A stretch of DNA of 37,907 bases from Clostridia bacterium (GCA_900759015.1 CAAEUE010000011.1:1-37907); one strand, 5' to 3'. Shown: positions 8,308 through 16,702, counted from the first letter of the stretch. Numbers and translations are program-made. Notes: generated by a model not told the origin, from the letters alone.

Positions 8308-8380
8308 GGGATTTAAGGAACGTCCCCAAATCCCGGTTGGGACCATCCCAAAATCCCGGTTGGGACTGTCCTTAAGTCCT
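8308..8380 (+). repeat. Compound dispersed repeat, copy B (three tandem partial units)
   Basis: GGGATTTAAGGAACGTCCCC (8308-8327) is followed by AAATCCCGGTTGGGACC, then AAAATCCCGGTTGGGACTG, and ends in TCCTTAAGTCCTG. The whole reads as overlapping palindromes; its two ends (GGGATTTAAGGA and TCCTTAAGTCCTG) also pair with one another. The cores vary: GGAACGTCCCC, GGGACCATCCC, GGGACTGTCC. It sits upstream of the ytvI-like gene. Confidence 0.7.
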
Positions 8381-8388
8381 GTTTATTA

Positions 8389-8426
8389 AAAAAGAGAATT
8401 TCCAATTATGAAAATTCTCTTTTTAA
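8389..8426 (-). terminator. Bidirectional-type terminator after the CBS gene
   Basis: AAAAAGAGAATTT (8389-8401) and AAATTCTCTTTTT (8412-8424) form a 13-bp stem with a 10-base loop. T-rich tracts lie on both strands, so it can end the minus-strand CBS transcript before the repeat and ytvI. Confidence 0.85.
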
Positions 8427-8482
8427 TTTACAATATAATTTTAAATATTTTATCTAATGCATCAGATATTTCTTTGCAAATA

Positions 8483-8923
8483 TTATTCTGCGTTTTTGTT
8501 TGTATTAGTACAACAAATATCTTCTAATGTAGCACATACTCCATTTGTATTAATTTCTTTATTTTTAGCTAAATCTCCTAATGTTATCATTCCTATAACT
8601 TTGTTATTGTCAACTATTGGAATTCTTCTTATCTTATTTTCAGCCATTTTGTTTTCTACTGTTTTAATATCATCATCTGAAGTACAGCTATAAACATTAC
8701 AAGTCATTATATCGCTAACTTTAGTTGTATTGCAATCTTTGTTAGATGCTATACATCTTAAAGTTATATCTCTATCTGTTACTAACCCTACTAAATTTTT
8801 TCCTTCATCACATACTGGAATACATCCTACATGTTTTTCATTCATAATTTTAGCGCAATCTGTAACAGTAGAATTTGGCAAGCAATAGTAAATATTATTA
8901 CACATACAATCTTTAACTTTCAT
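8483..8923 (-). CDS. CBS-domain pair protein
   Basis: The 146-residue protein is made of two CBS domains: residues about 6-62 (ending VGLVTDRDITLR) and 72-123 (ending IGMITLGDLAKN). It resembles small YhcV-type CBS proteins, which bind adenine nucleotides as energy or redox sensors without an attached enzyme. It is unusually rich in cysteine (for example CMCNNIYYC at the N-terminus and ICCTNT near the C-terminus), which might allow disulfide or metal binding; that is inference. ATG follows GGAAGG. It is probably transcribed alone and ends at a strong hairpin. Confidence 0.9.
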   Translation of the reverse strand: MKVKDCMCNNIYYCLPNSTVTDCAKIMNEKHVGCIPVCDEGKNLVGLVTDRDITLRCIASNKDCNTTKVSDIMTCNVYSCTSDDDIKTVENKMAENKIRRIPIVDNNKVIGMITLGDLAKNKEINTNGVCATLEDICCTNTNKNAE

Positions 8924-9024
8924 TTAATATACCTTCCTTGCTCTAATTTTAAACAAATAAGTTACTGGTATATTACTATGATATCCTTTTATAAAAAAAT
9001 AATTCTTACAATTTTATCCATTTT

Positions 9025-9414
9025 TTAGAATTCAACATAAGGACTATATCCTCTCATTCCTCTATTCTGATATGAATTTTTATAATTAACTTCATTCTTT
9101 CTTTCGTCTAACTTTTCCTTTATTATTAAAATTTTTAGCAAATCTACTATCATGTTTTTCATATCTTTAGTATTTTCCTTTATTTTTAATTCTTTATAAA
9201 GCTTCTCTGCTATTTCATCAAAATTGTCTTGACAATTTTGTATATCAATTTTCTTAATTTTTTCCATTATAGAATTATAATTATCAGGATATTTTTTCTC
9301 TAAATCGCATAAAAAATTATCATAGTCATAGTTATAATTATAATATGTATTTCCTTGATTTATATTATAACCTAAAACAGAACTCATATATTCTTCATAA
9401 TTATTATTATACAT
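9025..9414 (-). CDS. Hypothetical protein, Tyr/Asn-rich N-terminus
   Basis: I do not recognise this 129-residue protein. The first 35 residues are rich in Tyr and Asn (NTYYNYNYDYDN), followed by a charged, mostly helical middle (about 35-105) and a tail RGMRGYSPYVEF. There is no membrane segment or signal peptide. ATG has a perfect AAGGAGG site upstream, so it is likely a real gene. Tyr/Asn-rich ends are seen in some spore-coat proteins, but nothing else supports that role. It lies just after the murD terminator. Confidence 0.6.
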   Translation of the reverse strand: MYNNNYEEYMSSVLGYNINQGNTYYNYNYDYDNFLCDLEKKYPDNYNSIMEKIKKIDIQNCQDNFDEIAEKLYKELKIKENTKDMKNMIVDLLKILIIKEKLDERKNEVNYKNSYQNRGMRGYSPYVEF

Positions 9415-9441
9415 TTTAATAACCTCCTTATTTTATTATAT

Positions 9442-9471
9442 AAAAAAAAGACACATAATGTGCCTTTTTTA
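9442..9471 (-). terminator. Terminator overlapping the murD stop codon
   Basis: On the minus strand GGCACA and TGTGTC form a short stem (one G-T pair) flanked by A and T runs, giving a U-tract of eight. The stop codon of murD (9471-9469) lies in the rising A-run, so the hairpin starts right at the end of the gene. Confidence 0.8.
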
Positions 9472-10869
9472 TAATTCATTAACTAATTTTTTAAACTGAT
9501 TTCCTCTATCTGCAAAGTTTTTGAACATATCAAAACTTGCACTAGCAGGTGAAAATAATACAACTTGATTTTCTTTTGCAATTTGATTTGCTGCTTTTAC
9601 TGCATCTTCTAATGTATTGCAAAAACATATTGGAAGTTCTACCCCTTCTTTTTCCATTTCTTTTGTAGTCGCATCTAGTATTTTTTTAGCTGTATTGCCA
9701 ATTAAAACTAATGCTTTTACTTTTTTTACAATATATTTTCCTAAAATATCATAATCTAAATTTTTATCATACCCACCAGCAATTAAAACAATCTCTTCAT
9801 CATATGCATTTAAACCTGCTATTGTACGTGATGGGCTTGAACTTGCAGAATCATTATACCATTTTACTCCATTAATTTCTCTTACAAATTCCAACCTATG
9901 TTCTACTGCATTAAATTCTTTTATTGCTTCAACAGCTATTTTTTCATCTACTAATTCTCTAGTTGCCGCAAGTGCTGCGCAAATATTTTCGAAATTATGA
10001 ATACCTCTTAATTTAATTTCTTTAGTATTTAATATATGCTTTCTTAATTTATTTTCACATTCTTTTATTATATTTCCATCTACTATATATCCATCGTTTA
10101 ATTTTTCTTTACTACTAAAATATATTACTTTAGAATTTGCTTCTGGTTTACATTTTCTTGTAATTTCATTATCATAATTTAATATTAATATATCATCTTG
10201 TGTTTGATATTTAAATATTGTCTTTTTAGCTTCTATATATTCTTCATATGAGCTATGTATATTCAAATGATTTGGAGTTATATTTGTAATTATAGAAATA
10301 TTGGGGCTTACCTCCATTTCCATTAATTGAAAACTACTTAATTCTAAGACAACTATATCATCTGGCAAAATTTCTGAAAGTTTTGTAAATAACGGTGTAC
10401 CAATATTTCCACCAAGATAAGTATTATATCCCGCATGTTTTAAAATTGCATATATTAAACTTGTAGTAGTTGTTTTACCTTCACTTCCAGTAACACCAAT
10501 TATCTTGCAAGGGCACATTTTCATAAGCATTTCTATTTCTGTAGTTACTATTGCTCCCTTTTCTTCTTCAGCTCTTAATTCTGGTCTTGTAGGTAAACAG
10601 CTTGGTGATCTAAATATTAAATTAAATCCATTTAAATTCTTTAAATTATCTTTTCCTAAAAAATATGGAATAGCATGTGTTGTTAATTTATTTACTATTT
10701 CTTCAGGAAGTTCATCAATTGTTCTATCATCAAAAACTGTTATATTAGCTTTTTTGTCATATAAATAATCTAATAAAGGAATATTGCTTACTCCTAACCC
10801 AATAATTGCTACTTTTTTCTGATATATATAATTTTCAAATTCTTGTAATTTTTCATTTATGTAATCCAC
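9469..10869 (-). CDS. murD: UDP-N-acetylmuramoyl-L-alanine:D-glutamate ligase MurD
   Basis: MurD adds D-glutamate to UDP-MurNAc-L-Ala in the cytoplasmic phase of peptidoglycan synthesis. The N-terminal nucleotide-sugar domain has KVAIIGLGVSNIPLLDYL. The ATP-binding loop is GVTGSEGKTTTT (about 125-136), and the central domain has NITPNHLNIHSSYEEYIEAK. The C-terminal ligase domain has HRLEF, WYNDSASSSPSRT and LIAGGYDKNLDY, and it ends with SPASASFDMFKNFADRGNQFK. The start is most likely GTG at 10869, nine bases after GAGAGGTG; the first ATG of the open frame (10887) lies on the ribosome site itself. The gene stands apart from other cell-wall genes here. Confidence 0.95.
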   Translation of the reverse strand: MDYINEKLQEFENYIYQKKVAIIGLGVSNIPLLDYLYDKKANITVFDDRTIDELPEEIVNKLTTHAIPYFLGKDNLKNLNGFNLIFRSPSCLPTRPELRAEEEKGAIVTTEIEMLMKMCPCKIIGVTGSEGKTTTTSLIYAILKHAGYNTYLGGNIGTPLFTKLSEILPDDIVVLELSSFQLMEMEVSPNISIITNITPNHLNIHSSYEEYIEAKKTIFKYQTQDDILILNYDNEITRKCKPEANSKVIYFSSKEKLNDGYIVDGNIIKECENKLRKHILNTKEIKLRGIHNFENICAALAATRELVDEKIAVEAIKEFNAVEHRLEFVREINGVKWYNDSASSSPSRTIAGLNAYDEEIVLIAGGYDKNLDYDILGKYIVKKVKALVLIGNTAKKILDATTKEMEKEGVELPICFCNTLEDAVKAANQIAKENQVVLFSPASASFDMFKNFADRGNQFKKLVNEL

Positions 10870-10890
10870 TATAATACACCTCTCCATAAA

Positions 10891-10934
10891 GATTTAGGAC
10901 AGTCCGTTATCTTTGGACGTTCCTTTTTCCCTAT
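10891..10934 (-). repeat. Dispersed palindromic repeat, copy C (diverged)
   Basis: On the minus strand it begins AGGGAAAAAGGAACGTCC and ends GGACTGTCCTAAATC, with AAAGATAACG between. It combines the GGAACGTCC core with a second GGACTGTCC core. It lies between murD and the kinase-like gene, partly in the murD 5' leader. Confidence 0.55.
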
Positions 10935-10948
10935 TTATTTTTTAATTA

Positions 10949-11632
10949 TTATTTTTTTATATATTCCATTAATTTATTTGCTTCATCTTCTACAGATTTA
11001 CAATCTGTTACATCTATAACTTTAGTAATTGGATGAATCTTATAATATCCAGATTTCTTTTGTAATTCATCTCTTTTTTGAATATGTTTTTTTAATTCAT
11101 CATATGTTATTTTACCTTCATATTGATGCATTTTTCGTTTTACTCTTTCATCTAAATCTGCAACAAGAAGAAAATGATAATCTATATTTGGATACATATT
11201 TACTATATCTCTTGAAGATAATATAACATTATATTTTTGTTTTAAATTTTCTACAATATTTCTTCCAAATTCATATAATTTCTCATTATTTGCATAATTA
11301 CTAATTTTAGATGTTGCAATAGATGTTTCTAATGATTGTAAGTCATTTTCATTAACTTTTTGATCATGTATGTATACAACACTTTCATTATTTTCTATTT
11401 CAATCTTTAATTTTAATTTATCCATTATATTTTTAATATTTAATGAACTTAATTTATTATTATCTTCTTTTACGTTTATTAAACCTGTTTTTAATATACC
11501 ATATGTAATTGCTCTATATATGTTTCCTCCATGTAATAAAACAGAGTTAGGTATTTTATCTAATAAATTTCTACAAACAGAAGTCTTTCCTGTTCCCACA
11601 TAACCTTCAATTCCAATAACTATATTTTCCAT
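10949..11632 (-). CDS. Cytidylate-kinase-like P-loop kinase
   Basis: The 227-residue protein starts with VIGIEGYVGTGKTSV, a Walker A loop at about 10-17. The later LLHGGNIYRAITYGIL resembles the LDTGAMYRAVTY nucleotide-binding stretch of CMP kinases. It also has VILSSRDIVNMYPNIDYHFLLVADLDERVKRK, matching the SGRDIGT...FLtAs...RA.RR part of that family, and a lid-like segment rich in Lys and Arg. These point to the cytidylate kinase-like family; the departures from the exact Cmk motifs leave the nucleotide substrate open. ATG follows AGGAGG. It appears to be a single gene. Confidence 0.75.
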   Translation of the reverse strand: MENIVIGIEGYVGTGKTSVCRNLLDKIPNSVLLHGGNIYRAITYGILKTGLINVKEDNNKLSSLNIKNIMDKLKLKIEIENNESVVYIHDQKVNENDLQSLETSIATSKISNYANNEKLYEFGRNIVENLKQKYNVILSSRDIVNMYPNIDYHFLLVADLDERVKRKMHQYEGKITYDELKKHIQKRDELQKKSGYYKIHPITKVIDVTDCKSVEDEANKLMEYIKK

Positions 11633-11803
11633 AATATTCCTCCTATATTTGGCTTTCGTAATTATATAACAATATATTTATTTTTTCAAATAATTTAAAT
11701 TTTCATTAAAAGAATGTCTCATTATTTTTTGATAAAATATACAAAGATATATCATTAATTTATGAATATTTTTATTTTTTATGTAAAAACTAAATATATA
11801 TTT

Positions 11804-11818
11804 ATTGGTAATACCAAT
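11804..11818. promoter_or_regulatory. Perfect palindrome, possible operator
   Basis: ATTGGT-AAT-ACCAAT is a perfect 6+6 inverted repeat, 55 bases before the start of the 31-codon gene. It may be a repressor site, but no matching regulator is visible and the AT-rich background makes chance possible. Confidence 0.3.
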
Positions 11819-11872
11819 AATAACTGTGGCACTAAATAAATGACCACAATCTATTATGGAGGTGCTTAAATA

Positions 11873-11968
11873 ATGGCTAAAAATAAAGAAAAGAAAAATA
11901 AAAAACAAGGAACTAATGCGGAAAAACATAAACCAGTTAATAATGAAACTTTAAATGATCAAAAATAA
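11873..11968 (+). CDS. Small lysine-rich hypothetical protein (31 aa)
   Basis: ATG at 11873 is preceded by GGAGGTG at 11858-11864, a near-perfect ribosome site. The frame encodes a 31-residue, very hydrophilic peptide, MAKNKEKKNKKQG... ending LNDQK, with eleven Lys. The opposite-strand frame here is hydrophobic and lacks a ribosome site, so it is a shadow. Size and composition recall minor spore-core or ribosome-associated basic peptides, but no family is recognised. A copy of the dispersed repeat and a bidirectional hairpin follow it. Confidence 0.5.
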   Translation: MAKNKEKKNKKQGTNAEKHKPVNNETLNDQK

Positions 11969-11980
11969 TAAGTATCAAGA

Positions 11981-12047
11981 TTTGAGAATGTTCCTCGGAA
12001 TATAGGACGTTTCTCGGGATTTGGGGACGTTCCTTAAATCCCGATTT
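11981..12047 (-). repeat. Compound dispersed repeat, copy D
   Basis: The minus strand reads AAATCGGGATTTAAGGAACG, then TCCCCAAATCCCGA: a full unit with paired arms CGGGATTT/AAATCCCG. It is followed by two partial cores, GAAACGTCC and GAGGAACATTC. The unit 12047-12015 is among the best preserved in the window. It lies between the small lysine-rich gene and uvrA. Confidence 0.7.
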
Positions 12048-12054
12048 GATAAAA

Positions 12055-12101
12055 AATAAAGCAAGAGTGAATATTTCTATTCACTCTTGTTCTTTTGCTT
12101 T
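12055..12101. terminator. Strong bidirectional terminator between the small gene and uvrA
   Basis: CAAGAGTGAATA (12062-12073) and TATTCACTCTTG (12078-12089) pair perfectly over 12 bases with a 4-base loop. T-rich stretches lie on both outer sides. It serves uvrA on the minus strand and could serve the 31-codon gene on the plus strand. Confidence 0.85.
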
Positions 12102-12174
12102 AATTAATTATAAAATACCAAACAAGTTTAATCAGTTAGCAAAATCTTTGATTTTGCACATACATAGATTAATC

Positions 12175-15003
12175 TTACTCTTCCAAATACTTCTTTAAAA
12201 ACTTTCCTGTATATGATTTATCATTTTTACAAATTTGTTCTGGTGTTCCGACAGCTACTATTTCTCCACCACCATCGCCACCTTCTGGTCCTAAATCTAT
12301 TATATAATCGCATGTTTTAATTAAATCCAAATTGTGCTCAATAACAATTATTGTATTCCCTGTATCTACAAGTCTTTGTAGTATATTTACTAACCTATGA
12401 ACATCTGCTATATGAAGTCCAGTAGTTGGTTCATCTAAAATATACAATGTTTTACCTGTTGCTCTTTTAGAAAGTTCTGTTGCTAGTTTAACTCTTTGTG
12501 CTTCACCTCCAGATAAAGTTGTAGAAGGTTGTCCTAGTTTTATATATCCAAGTCCAACATCATATAATGTTTGAATTTTTTGTTTTATTTTTGGAATATT
12601 GCTAAAAAAGTCTAAAGCTTCTTCTACTGTCATATCTAGTACATCTGCAATTGTTTTTCCTTTATATTTAACTTCTAATGTTTCATGATTGTATCTTTTA
12701 CCTTTACATACTTCACAAGGTACATATATATCTGGTAAGAAATGCATTTCTATTTTTATTAAACCATCACCATTACAAGCTTCGCACCTACCACCTTGTA
12801 CATTAAAACTAAATCTACCTTTTTGATAGCCACGCAATTTTGCTTCATTAGTATTGGCAAAAATTTCTCTTATTGTATCGAATACACCTGTATACGTTGC
12901 TGGATTTGACCTTGGTGTTCTACCAATTGGTGATTGATCTATATTTATTATTTTATCTATTTTATCTATTCCAACTACTTCTTTACATTTACCTGGTTTT
13001 TCATTAGAACCATTTAATTGTTTTGTGATTGTTTTATATAATATTTCATTTACTAATGTACTCTTTCCAGAACCTGAAACTCCTGTTACGCAGTTAAATA
13101 CTCCAAGTGGAAATTTAACACTTATATTTTTTAAGTTGTGTTCTGTTGCACCTTTAACTTCTATTGCTTTTCCTTTTACTGTTTTTCTTCTCTTTTTTGG
13201 TACAGGAATTCTTTTTCTTCCACTTAAATATTGCCCAGTTATTGAATTTTCTACTTTTTTAATTTCTTCTGCTGTTCCTTGTGCCATAACATTACCACCA
13301 TGTACTCCTGCACCTGGACCAATATCAATTATTTGGTCTGCTGCATACATGGTATCTTCATCATGTTCTACAACAAGAAGTGTATTTCCTAAATCTCTTA
13401 ATTTTTTTAGTGTTGCTAATAATTTGTCATTATCCCTTTGGTGTAATCCAATACTAGGCTCATCTAAAATATATAGAACTCCTGTTAAACCAGAACCAAT
13501 TTGAGTAGCTAAACGTATACGTTGTGATTCTCCACCAGATAGTGTCCCTGCAGATCTTGATAATGTTAAATATTCTAATCCCACGTCAATTAGGAAATTT
13601 AATCTCTTATCTATTTCCTTAAAAATTTGTTCACCTATTAATTTTTCTTGGTTAGTTAATTCTAAATTTTTTAGATAATCCCTAATTTTGTTTATAGGCA
13701 TATCTGTTAATTCATTGATATTTTTATCTCCAACTTTTATAGAAAGAATTTCTTTCCTTAATCTTGCACCATGGCAAGCATGACAAGGGCTTTCGCTCAT
13801 ATACATTTCATAAAATTCTCTCATTCCTTGTGATTTTGTTTCATTATGTCTTCTTTCTAATGTTGGAATAACACCTTCAAACGGTGCACTAAATTTTCTT
13901 ATTCCAAATGGAGATTCATGCTCAAAATCTATACATTCATCCCCTGTTCCATATAATATTTTATCCAAAAAATCTCTTGGTAATTTTTTTATAGGAACTT
14001 TTATATCTACACCATAATGCTTACCAATTGCTTCAAAATACATTTTGGCCATTGTCTCGCCTTTTTTCATTGTACTAGAACCAAATGCTTTAACACCATC
14101 ATACAAAGTTTTATTTTTATCTGGTATAATTAAATCTTCATCCATTTTCATTAAATAACCAATACCTGTACATTCTGGGCAAGCTCCTTGCGGATTATTA
14201 AATGAAAACATTCTAGGTGTTAATTCTGGAAAGCTAAAACCACAATCTGGGCAAGCATAATTTTGGCTATATAGTGTTTCACTTTTACCAGGAACATCTA
14301 TTGTAACTATATTATCTGCATGTTTTAAAGCAATCTCTACAGATTCTGTTAATCTACTCCTTATATCTGGTTTAATTACAAGTCTATCAACAATTAAATC
14401 TATATTATGTTTTTTCTTTCTATCTATCTGAATATCGTCTGATAACTCAATATTTTCACCATCTATTCTTGCCCTTATAAATCCTTCTTTTAATAAGTCT
14501 TGAATTAATTTTGTATACTCACCTTTTCTTCCTCTAATTATTGGAGCTATAACTTGTATTTTAGTACCTTCTTCCAATTTCATTATATTATCTATAATTT
14601 GGTCTATAGTCTGCTTTTCAATTTTTTTACCACAAATTGGACAATATGGTACACCAATTCTTGCATATAATAAACGAATATAATCATAAATCTCTGTTAC
14701 AGTTCCAACTGTTGACCTAGGATTTTTTGATGTTGTTTTTTGGTCAATTGATATTGCTGGCGATAAACCTTCTATTGATTCTACATCTGGCTTTTCCATG
14801 AGTCCCAAAAATTGTCTTGCGTATGAAGAAAGACTTTCTACATATCTTCTTTGACCTTCTGCATATAATGTATCAAAGGCTAATGATGATTTTCCTGAAC
14901 CTGAAAGTCCTGTTACAACTACTAATTTATCTCTTGGTATTTCTAAATTTATATTTTTCAAATTATGTTCTTTTGCACCTTTAATAATTATTTTATCATT
15001 CAT
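12175..15003 (-). CDS. uvrA: Excinuclease ABC subunit A
   Basis: UvrA dimers scan DNA for bulky lesions and load UvrB. At 942 residues it has the normal length. The first ABC half has Walker A GLSGSGKSSLAFDTLYAEGQ (about 32-39), a zinc site at CPICGK, the UvrB-binding region, and a second zinc module CPDCGFSF...CPECTG. The ABC signature LSGGESQRIRLA is followed by ILDEPSIGLHQRD. The second half has GVSGSGKSTLVNEIL, the C-terminal zinc finger CEACNGDG...CEVCKG, and TLSGGEAQRVKLA with LDEPTTGLH. ATG follows a GGGGG-rich ribosome site. Unusually for Firmicutes, uvrB is not adjacent but lies about 1.8 kb upstream, beyond an unknown split gene. No LexA-type box was recognised. Confidence 0.98.
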   Translation of the reverse strand: MNDKIIIKGAKEHNLKNINLEIPRDKLVVVTGLSGSGKSSLAFDTLYAEGQRRYVESLSSYARQFLGLMEKPDVESIEGLSPAISIDQKTTSKNPRSTVGTVTEIYDYIRLLYARIGVPYCPICGKKIEKQTIDQIIDNIMKLEEGTKIQVIAPIIRGRKGEYTKLIQDLLKEGFIRARIDGENIELSDDIQIDRKKKHNIDLIVDRLVIKPDIRSRLTESVEIALKHADNIVTIDVPGKSETLYSQNYACPDCGFSFPELTPRMFSFNNPQGACPECTGIGYLMKMDEDLIIPDKNKTLYDGVKAFGSSTMKKGETMAKMYFEAIGKHYGVDIKVPIKKLPRDFLDKILYGTGDECIDFEHESPFGIRKFSAPFEGVIPTLERRHNETKSQGMREFYEMYMSESPCHACHGARLRKEILSIKVGDKNINELTDMPINKIRDYLKNLELTNQEKLIGEQIFKEIDKRLNFLIDVGLEYLTLSRSAGTLSGGESQRIRLATQIGSGLTGVLYILDEPSIGLHQRDNDKLLATLKKLRDLGNTLLVVEHDEDTMYAADQIIDIGPGAGVHGGNVMAQGTAEEIKKVENSITGQYLSGRKRIPVPKKRRKTVKGKAIEVKGATEHNLKNISVKFPLGVFNCVTGVSGSGKSTLVNEILYKTITKQLNGSNEKPGKCKEVVGIDKIDKIINIDQSPIGRTPRSNPATYTGVFDTIREIFANTNEAKLRGYQKGRFSFNVQGGRCEACNGDGLIKIEMHFLPDIYVPCEVCKGKRYNHETLEVKYKGKTIADVLDMTVEEALDFFSNIPKIKQKIQTLYDVGLGYIKLGQPSTTLSGGEAQRVKLATELSKRATGKTLYILDEPTTGLHIADVHRLVNILQRLVDTGNTIIVIEHNLDLIKTCDYIIDLGPEGGDGGGEIVAVGTPEQICKNDKSYTGKFLKKYLEE

Positions 15004-15036
15004 AAAATGCCCCCAATAAGTTTAGTTTGCATACTT

Positions 15037-15071
15037 AATCGGGAAAAAAGGAACGTCCCCAAATCCCGATT
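15037..15071 (+). repeat. Dispersed palindromic repeat, copy E
   Basis: AATCGGGA (15037-15044) and TCCCGATT (15064-15071) are perfect outer arms around AAAAAGGAACGTCCCCAAA. It sits 34 bases before the uvrA ATG on the upstream side, so it would be in the uvrA 5' leader or just outside it. Confidence 0.75.
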
Positions 15072-15390
15072 GCTTATTCATTATATTATATTTAATTTTT
15101 AAAAACAATAGTTTGGTATTATTTTCTAGTATTGTTTTTTCTTTCTTACTACAGAACAAATTTGCACTTCGTTCATACTGGCACTAATTAAAAAGTTATA
15201 AATCCACTCTTGTTATTCTTTGTCTTTTATTGTAATTACTTTTTTCTTATATAATTTATTTATATATTTTTACTTTCTATTATCTTCATTTGGATTTCTT
15301 ATAGTATTGCTATTTCTTTATTTATATATCCTATCTTCACTTTTATACTTTCACCTGCTATTATTAAGCTACTATTTTTTCCTATGCAAC
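15072..15390. other. Gene-free AT-rich stretch
   Basis: I see no supported gene here. A plus-strand open frame of 92 codons (15220-15498) is T-rich, has no ribosome site and runs through a terminator hairpin. On the minus strand there are only short frames, for example about 19 codons near 15370-15310 (AGESIKVKIGYINKEIAIL), which could be a gene remnant. Confidence 0.5.
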
Positions 15391-15421
15391 AAAAAAAGGA
15401 AGTATAGTCTTCCTTTTTTAT
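15391..15421 (-). terminator. Terminator of the unknown split gene
   Basis: AAAAAAGGAAG and CTTCCTTTTTT form an 11-bp stem (15392-15402 with 15409-15419) around a 6-base loop. It has poly-A/poly-T flanks and lies 45 bases past the stop at 15466. Confidence 0.85.
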
Positions 15422-15432
15422 ATATAGATTAT

Positions 15433-15457
15433 CAGGAATGCCCCCATAATCCCTATT
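15433..15457 (+). repeat. Degenerate copy of the dispersed repeat (copy G)
   Basis: AGGAATGCCCCCATAATCCC matches the second half of copies E and F (AGGAACGTCCCCAAATCCC) with a few changes, and is followed by TATT as in copy F. It lies between the terminator and the stop codon of the split gene. It may be a coincidence. Confidence 0.35.
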
Positions 15458-15465
15458 CATTTTAT

Positions 15466-16335
15466 TTATCTTCCATCTCCATATCCTACATAGCCTAAAT
15501 TTGGTCTATTATTGCTATTATACATTTCTAAATTTAATGAATTTAAATAACTTCTAGAACTATTACTGCCAAGCAATATTTTATATCCTTCTATTGTTCT
15601 TTTTAAATACCCTATATGTCTACTTCCTAATTCACCAGTACTTTTATATTGGTTAACATTTCTTTCAGAGAATAAACCTCTAAAAGCAAAGTTTAGACTA
15701 TCATCTGTATTTTTTAATATATTGTTCATTTCGTCTTCTGTTAATTCAAATGCTATATTACTTTTATCTGCTAAATTTTGTACGTCATCAGGTTTTCTTT
15801 TAGCAGTATATTGTGCTATGTACAAATCAGAAATTTGTCCATCTTTATGAACAATCGTCTTTACTCTAACTATTTTATCTAACAAAATTATTTTTCCACT
15901 ATCTGGATCAGTAAAATAAATTGTGTTTTTCCCTGGAGCAACACGAATATTATTATCATTTATTCTATTTTCCTGTTCTTCTGCTTCTCTTTTAGCAAAT
16001 TTTTCTTCATCTATTATTGCTTGATTATACATATCTTCTATCTGTTGTTTGTTTGCTTCTTTTCTAGCCTTTTCCTGAGTCTTTTTATCTCTTTCAATTT
16101 GACTTAACCAGTCTTTTGTAAGTTTTTTATCTGCATAAGATATAGCTTCTGGTGTATTATCGGTTATTGTAACTCCAGTTTGCATATCTAAACCCGTTTT
16201 CATTTCAGCTTTTCCTACTATGTTTATTTTATAATAATTTAAATCTTCCAACTTAACTCTTCCACTTTGGACTAATTGATACAATCCATCATTATATAAA
16301 AATTCTTCTAAAGAAATAATATTCTGGAATTTCAA
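15466..16335 (-). CDS. Unknown protein, C-terminal part of a gene split by a frameshift
   Basis: This 289-residue frame has no good start of its own: its first codon is TTG inside the upstream frame. The protein is soluble, with a highly charged coiled-coil-like segment at about 75-125 (QIERDKKTQEKARKEANKQQ), followed by a mixed domain (IYFTDPDSGKIILLDKIVRVKTIV) and an Asn/Ser/Tyr/Gly-rich tail. I do not recognise the family. Deleting one A from the run AAAAA at 16346-16342 joins it in frame to the upstream piece (LRKYVLKFQNIISLEEF), giving one protein of 411 residues. So either the gene is newly broken, the run is a sequencing error, or it is read by +1 shifting. Confidence 0.6.
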   Translation of the reverse strand: MKFQNIISLEEFLYNDGLYQLVQSGRVKLEDLNYYKINIVGKAEMKTGLDMQTGVTITDNTPEAISYADKKLTKDWLSQIERDKKTQEKARKEANKQQIEDMYNQAIIDEEKFAKREAEEQENRINDNNIRVAPGKNTIYFTDPDSGKIILLDKIVRVKTIVHKDGQISDLYIAQYTAKRKPDDVQNLADKSNIAFELTEDEMNNILKNTDDSLNFAFRGLFSERNVNQYKSTGELGSRHIGYLKRTIEGYKILLGSNSSRSYLNSLNLEMYNSNNRPNLGYVGYGDGR

Positions 16336-16702
16336 AACATATTTTTCTTAGATTATGTGGCTCAAGTCCTTCTTGGTTATAACTCTGATTTAAGTCTGCT
16401 ACAATTAATTTTGTTGATACACCATCTGAATGATGCATTAATCCAATTTCTTTCATCTTTTGGAAATAATAAACATCTAAACCATTTGCGCTTACTGTTC
16501 CGTAAAATACTTCTTCTCCCAAATTATTTATAGAATTTGCTACATATGAATGCCTTGAATAAAATGATTGATTAGAGTAATAATCTTCTGGTATTTCTTG
16601 TTTATCCCTTTTAAAAAATGCAGCAATTTTAGAAAATATGGTCTCTTTTCTATGTATTAATGCAAGTTCATTTTTTTCTTTTTTTCTTTTGAATCCAAAC
16701 AT
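16292..16702 (-). CDS. Unknown protein, N-terminal part of the split gene
   Basis: ATG follows AAGGGG, a good ribosome site. The first 130 residues are basic at the N-terminus (MFGFKRKKEKNEL) and contain SYVANSINNLGEEVFYGTVSANGLDVYYFQKMKEIGLMHHSDG. After LEPHNLRK the frame turns into an aromatic-rich, probably spurious tail (YYFFRRIFI) and stops. The following frame continues the natural sequence. The gene lies between uvrB and uvrA. No membrane segment or known motif was seen. Confidence 0.6.
   Translation of the reverse strand: MFGFKRKKEKNELALIHRKETIFSKIAAFFKRDKQEIPEDYYSNQSFYSRHSYVANSINNLGEEVFYGTVSANGLDVYYFQKMKEIGLMHHSDGVSTKLIVADLNQSYNQEGLEPHNLRKICFEIPEYYFFRRIFI

Noticed and set aside
11678..11929. 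83-codon minus-strand frame
   Set aside because: No ribosome site, low-complexity hydrophobic product, and it lies opposite the small gene that does have a good ribosome site.
15150..15175. GAAC...GTTC words upstream of uvrA as a LexA box
   Set aside because: GAAC and GTTC are 13 bases apart rather than the four expected in a Gram-positive LexA site. No such box precedes uvrB either.
15220..15498. Hydrophobic 92-codon plus-strand frame
   Set aside because: T-rich composition makes any such frame look like a membrane protein. It has no ribosome site, crosses a terminator hairpin and overlaps the end of the opposite gene.
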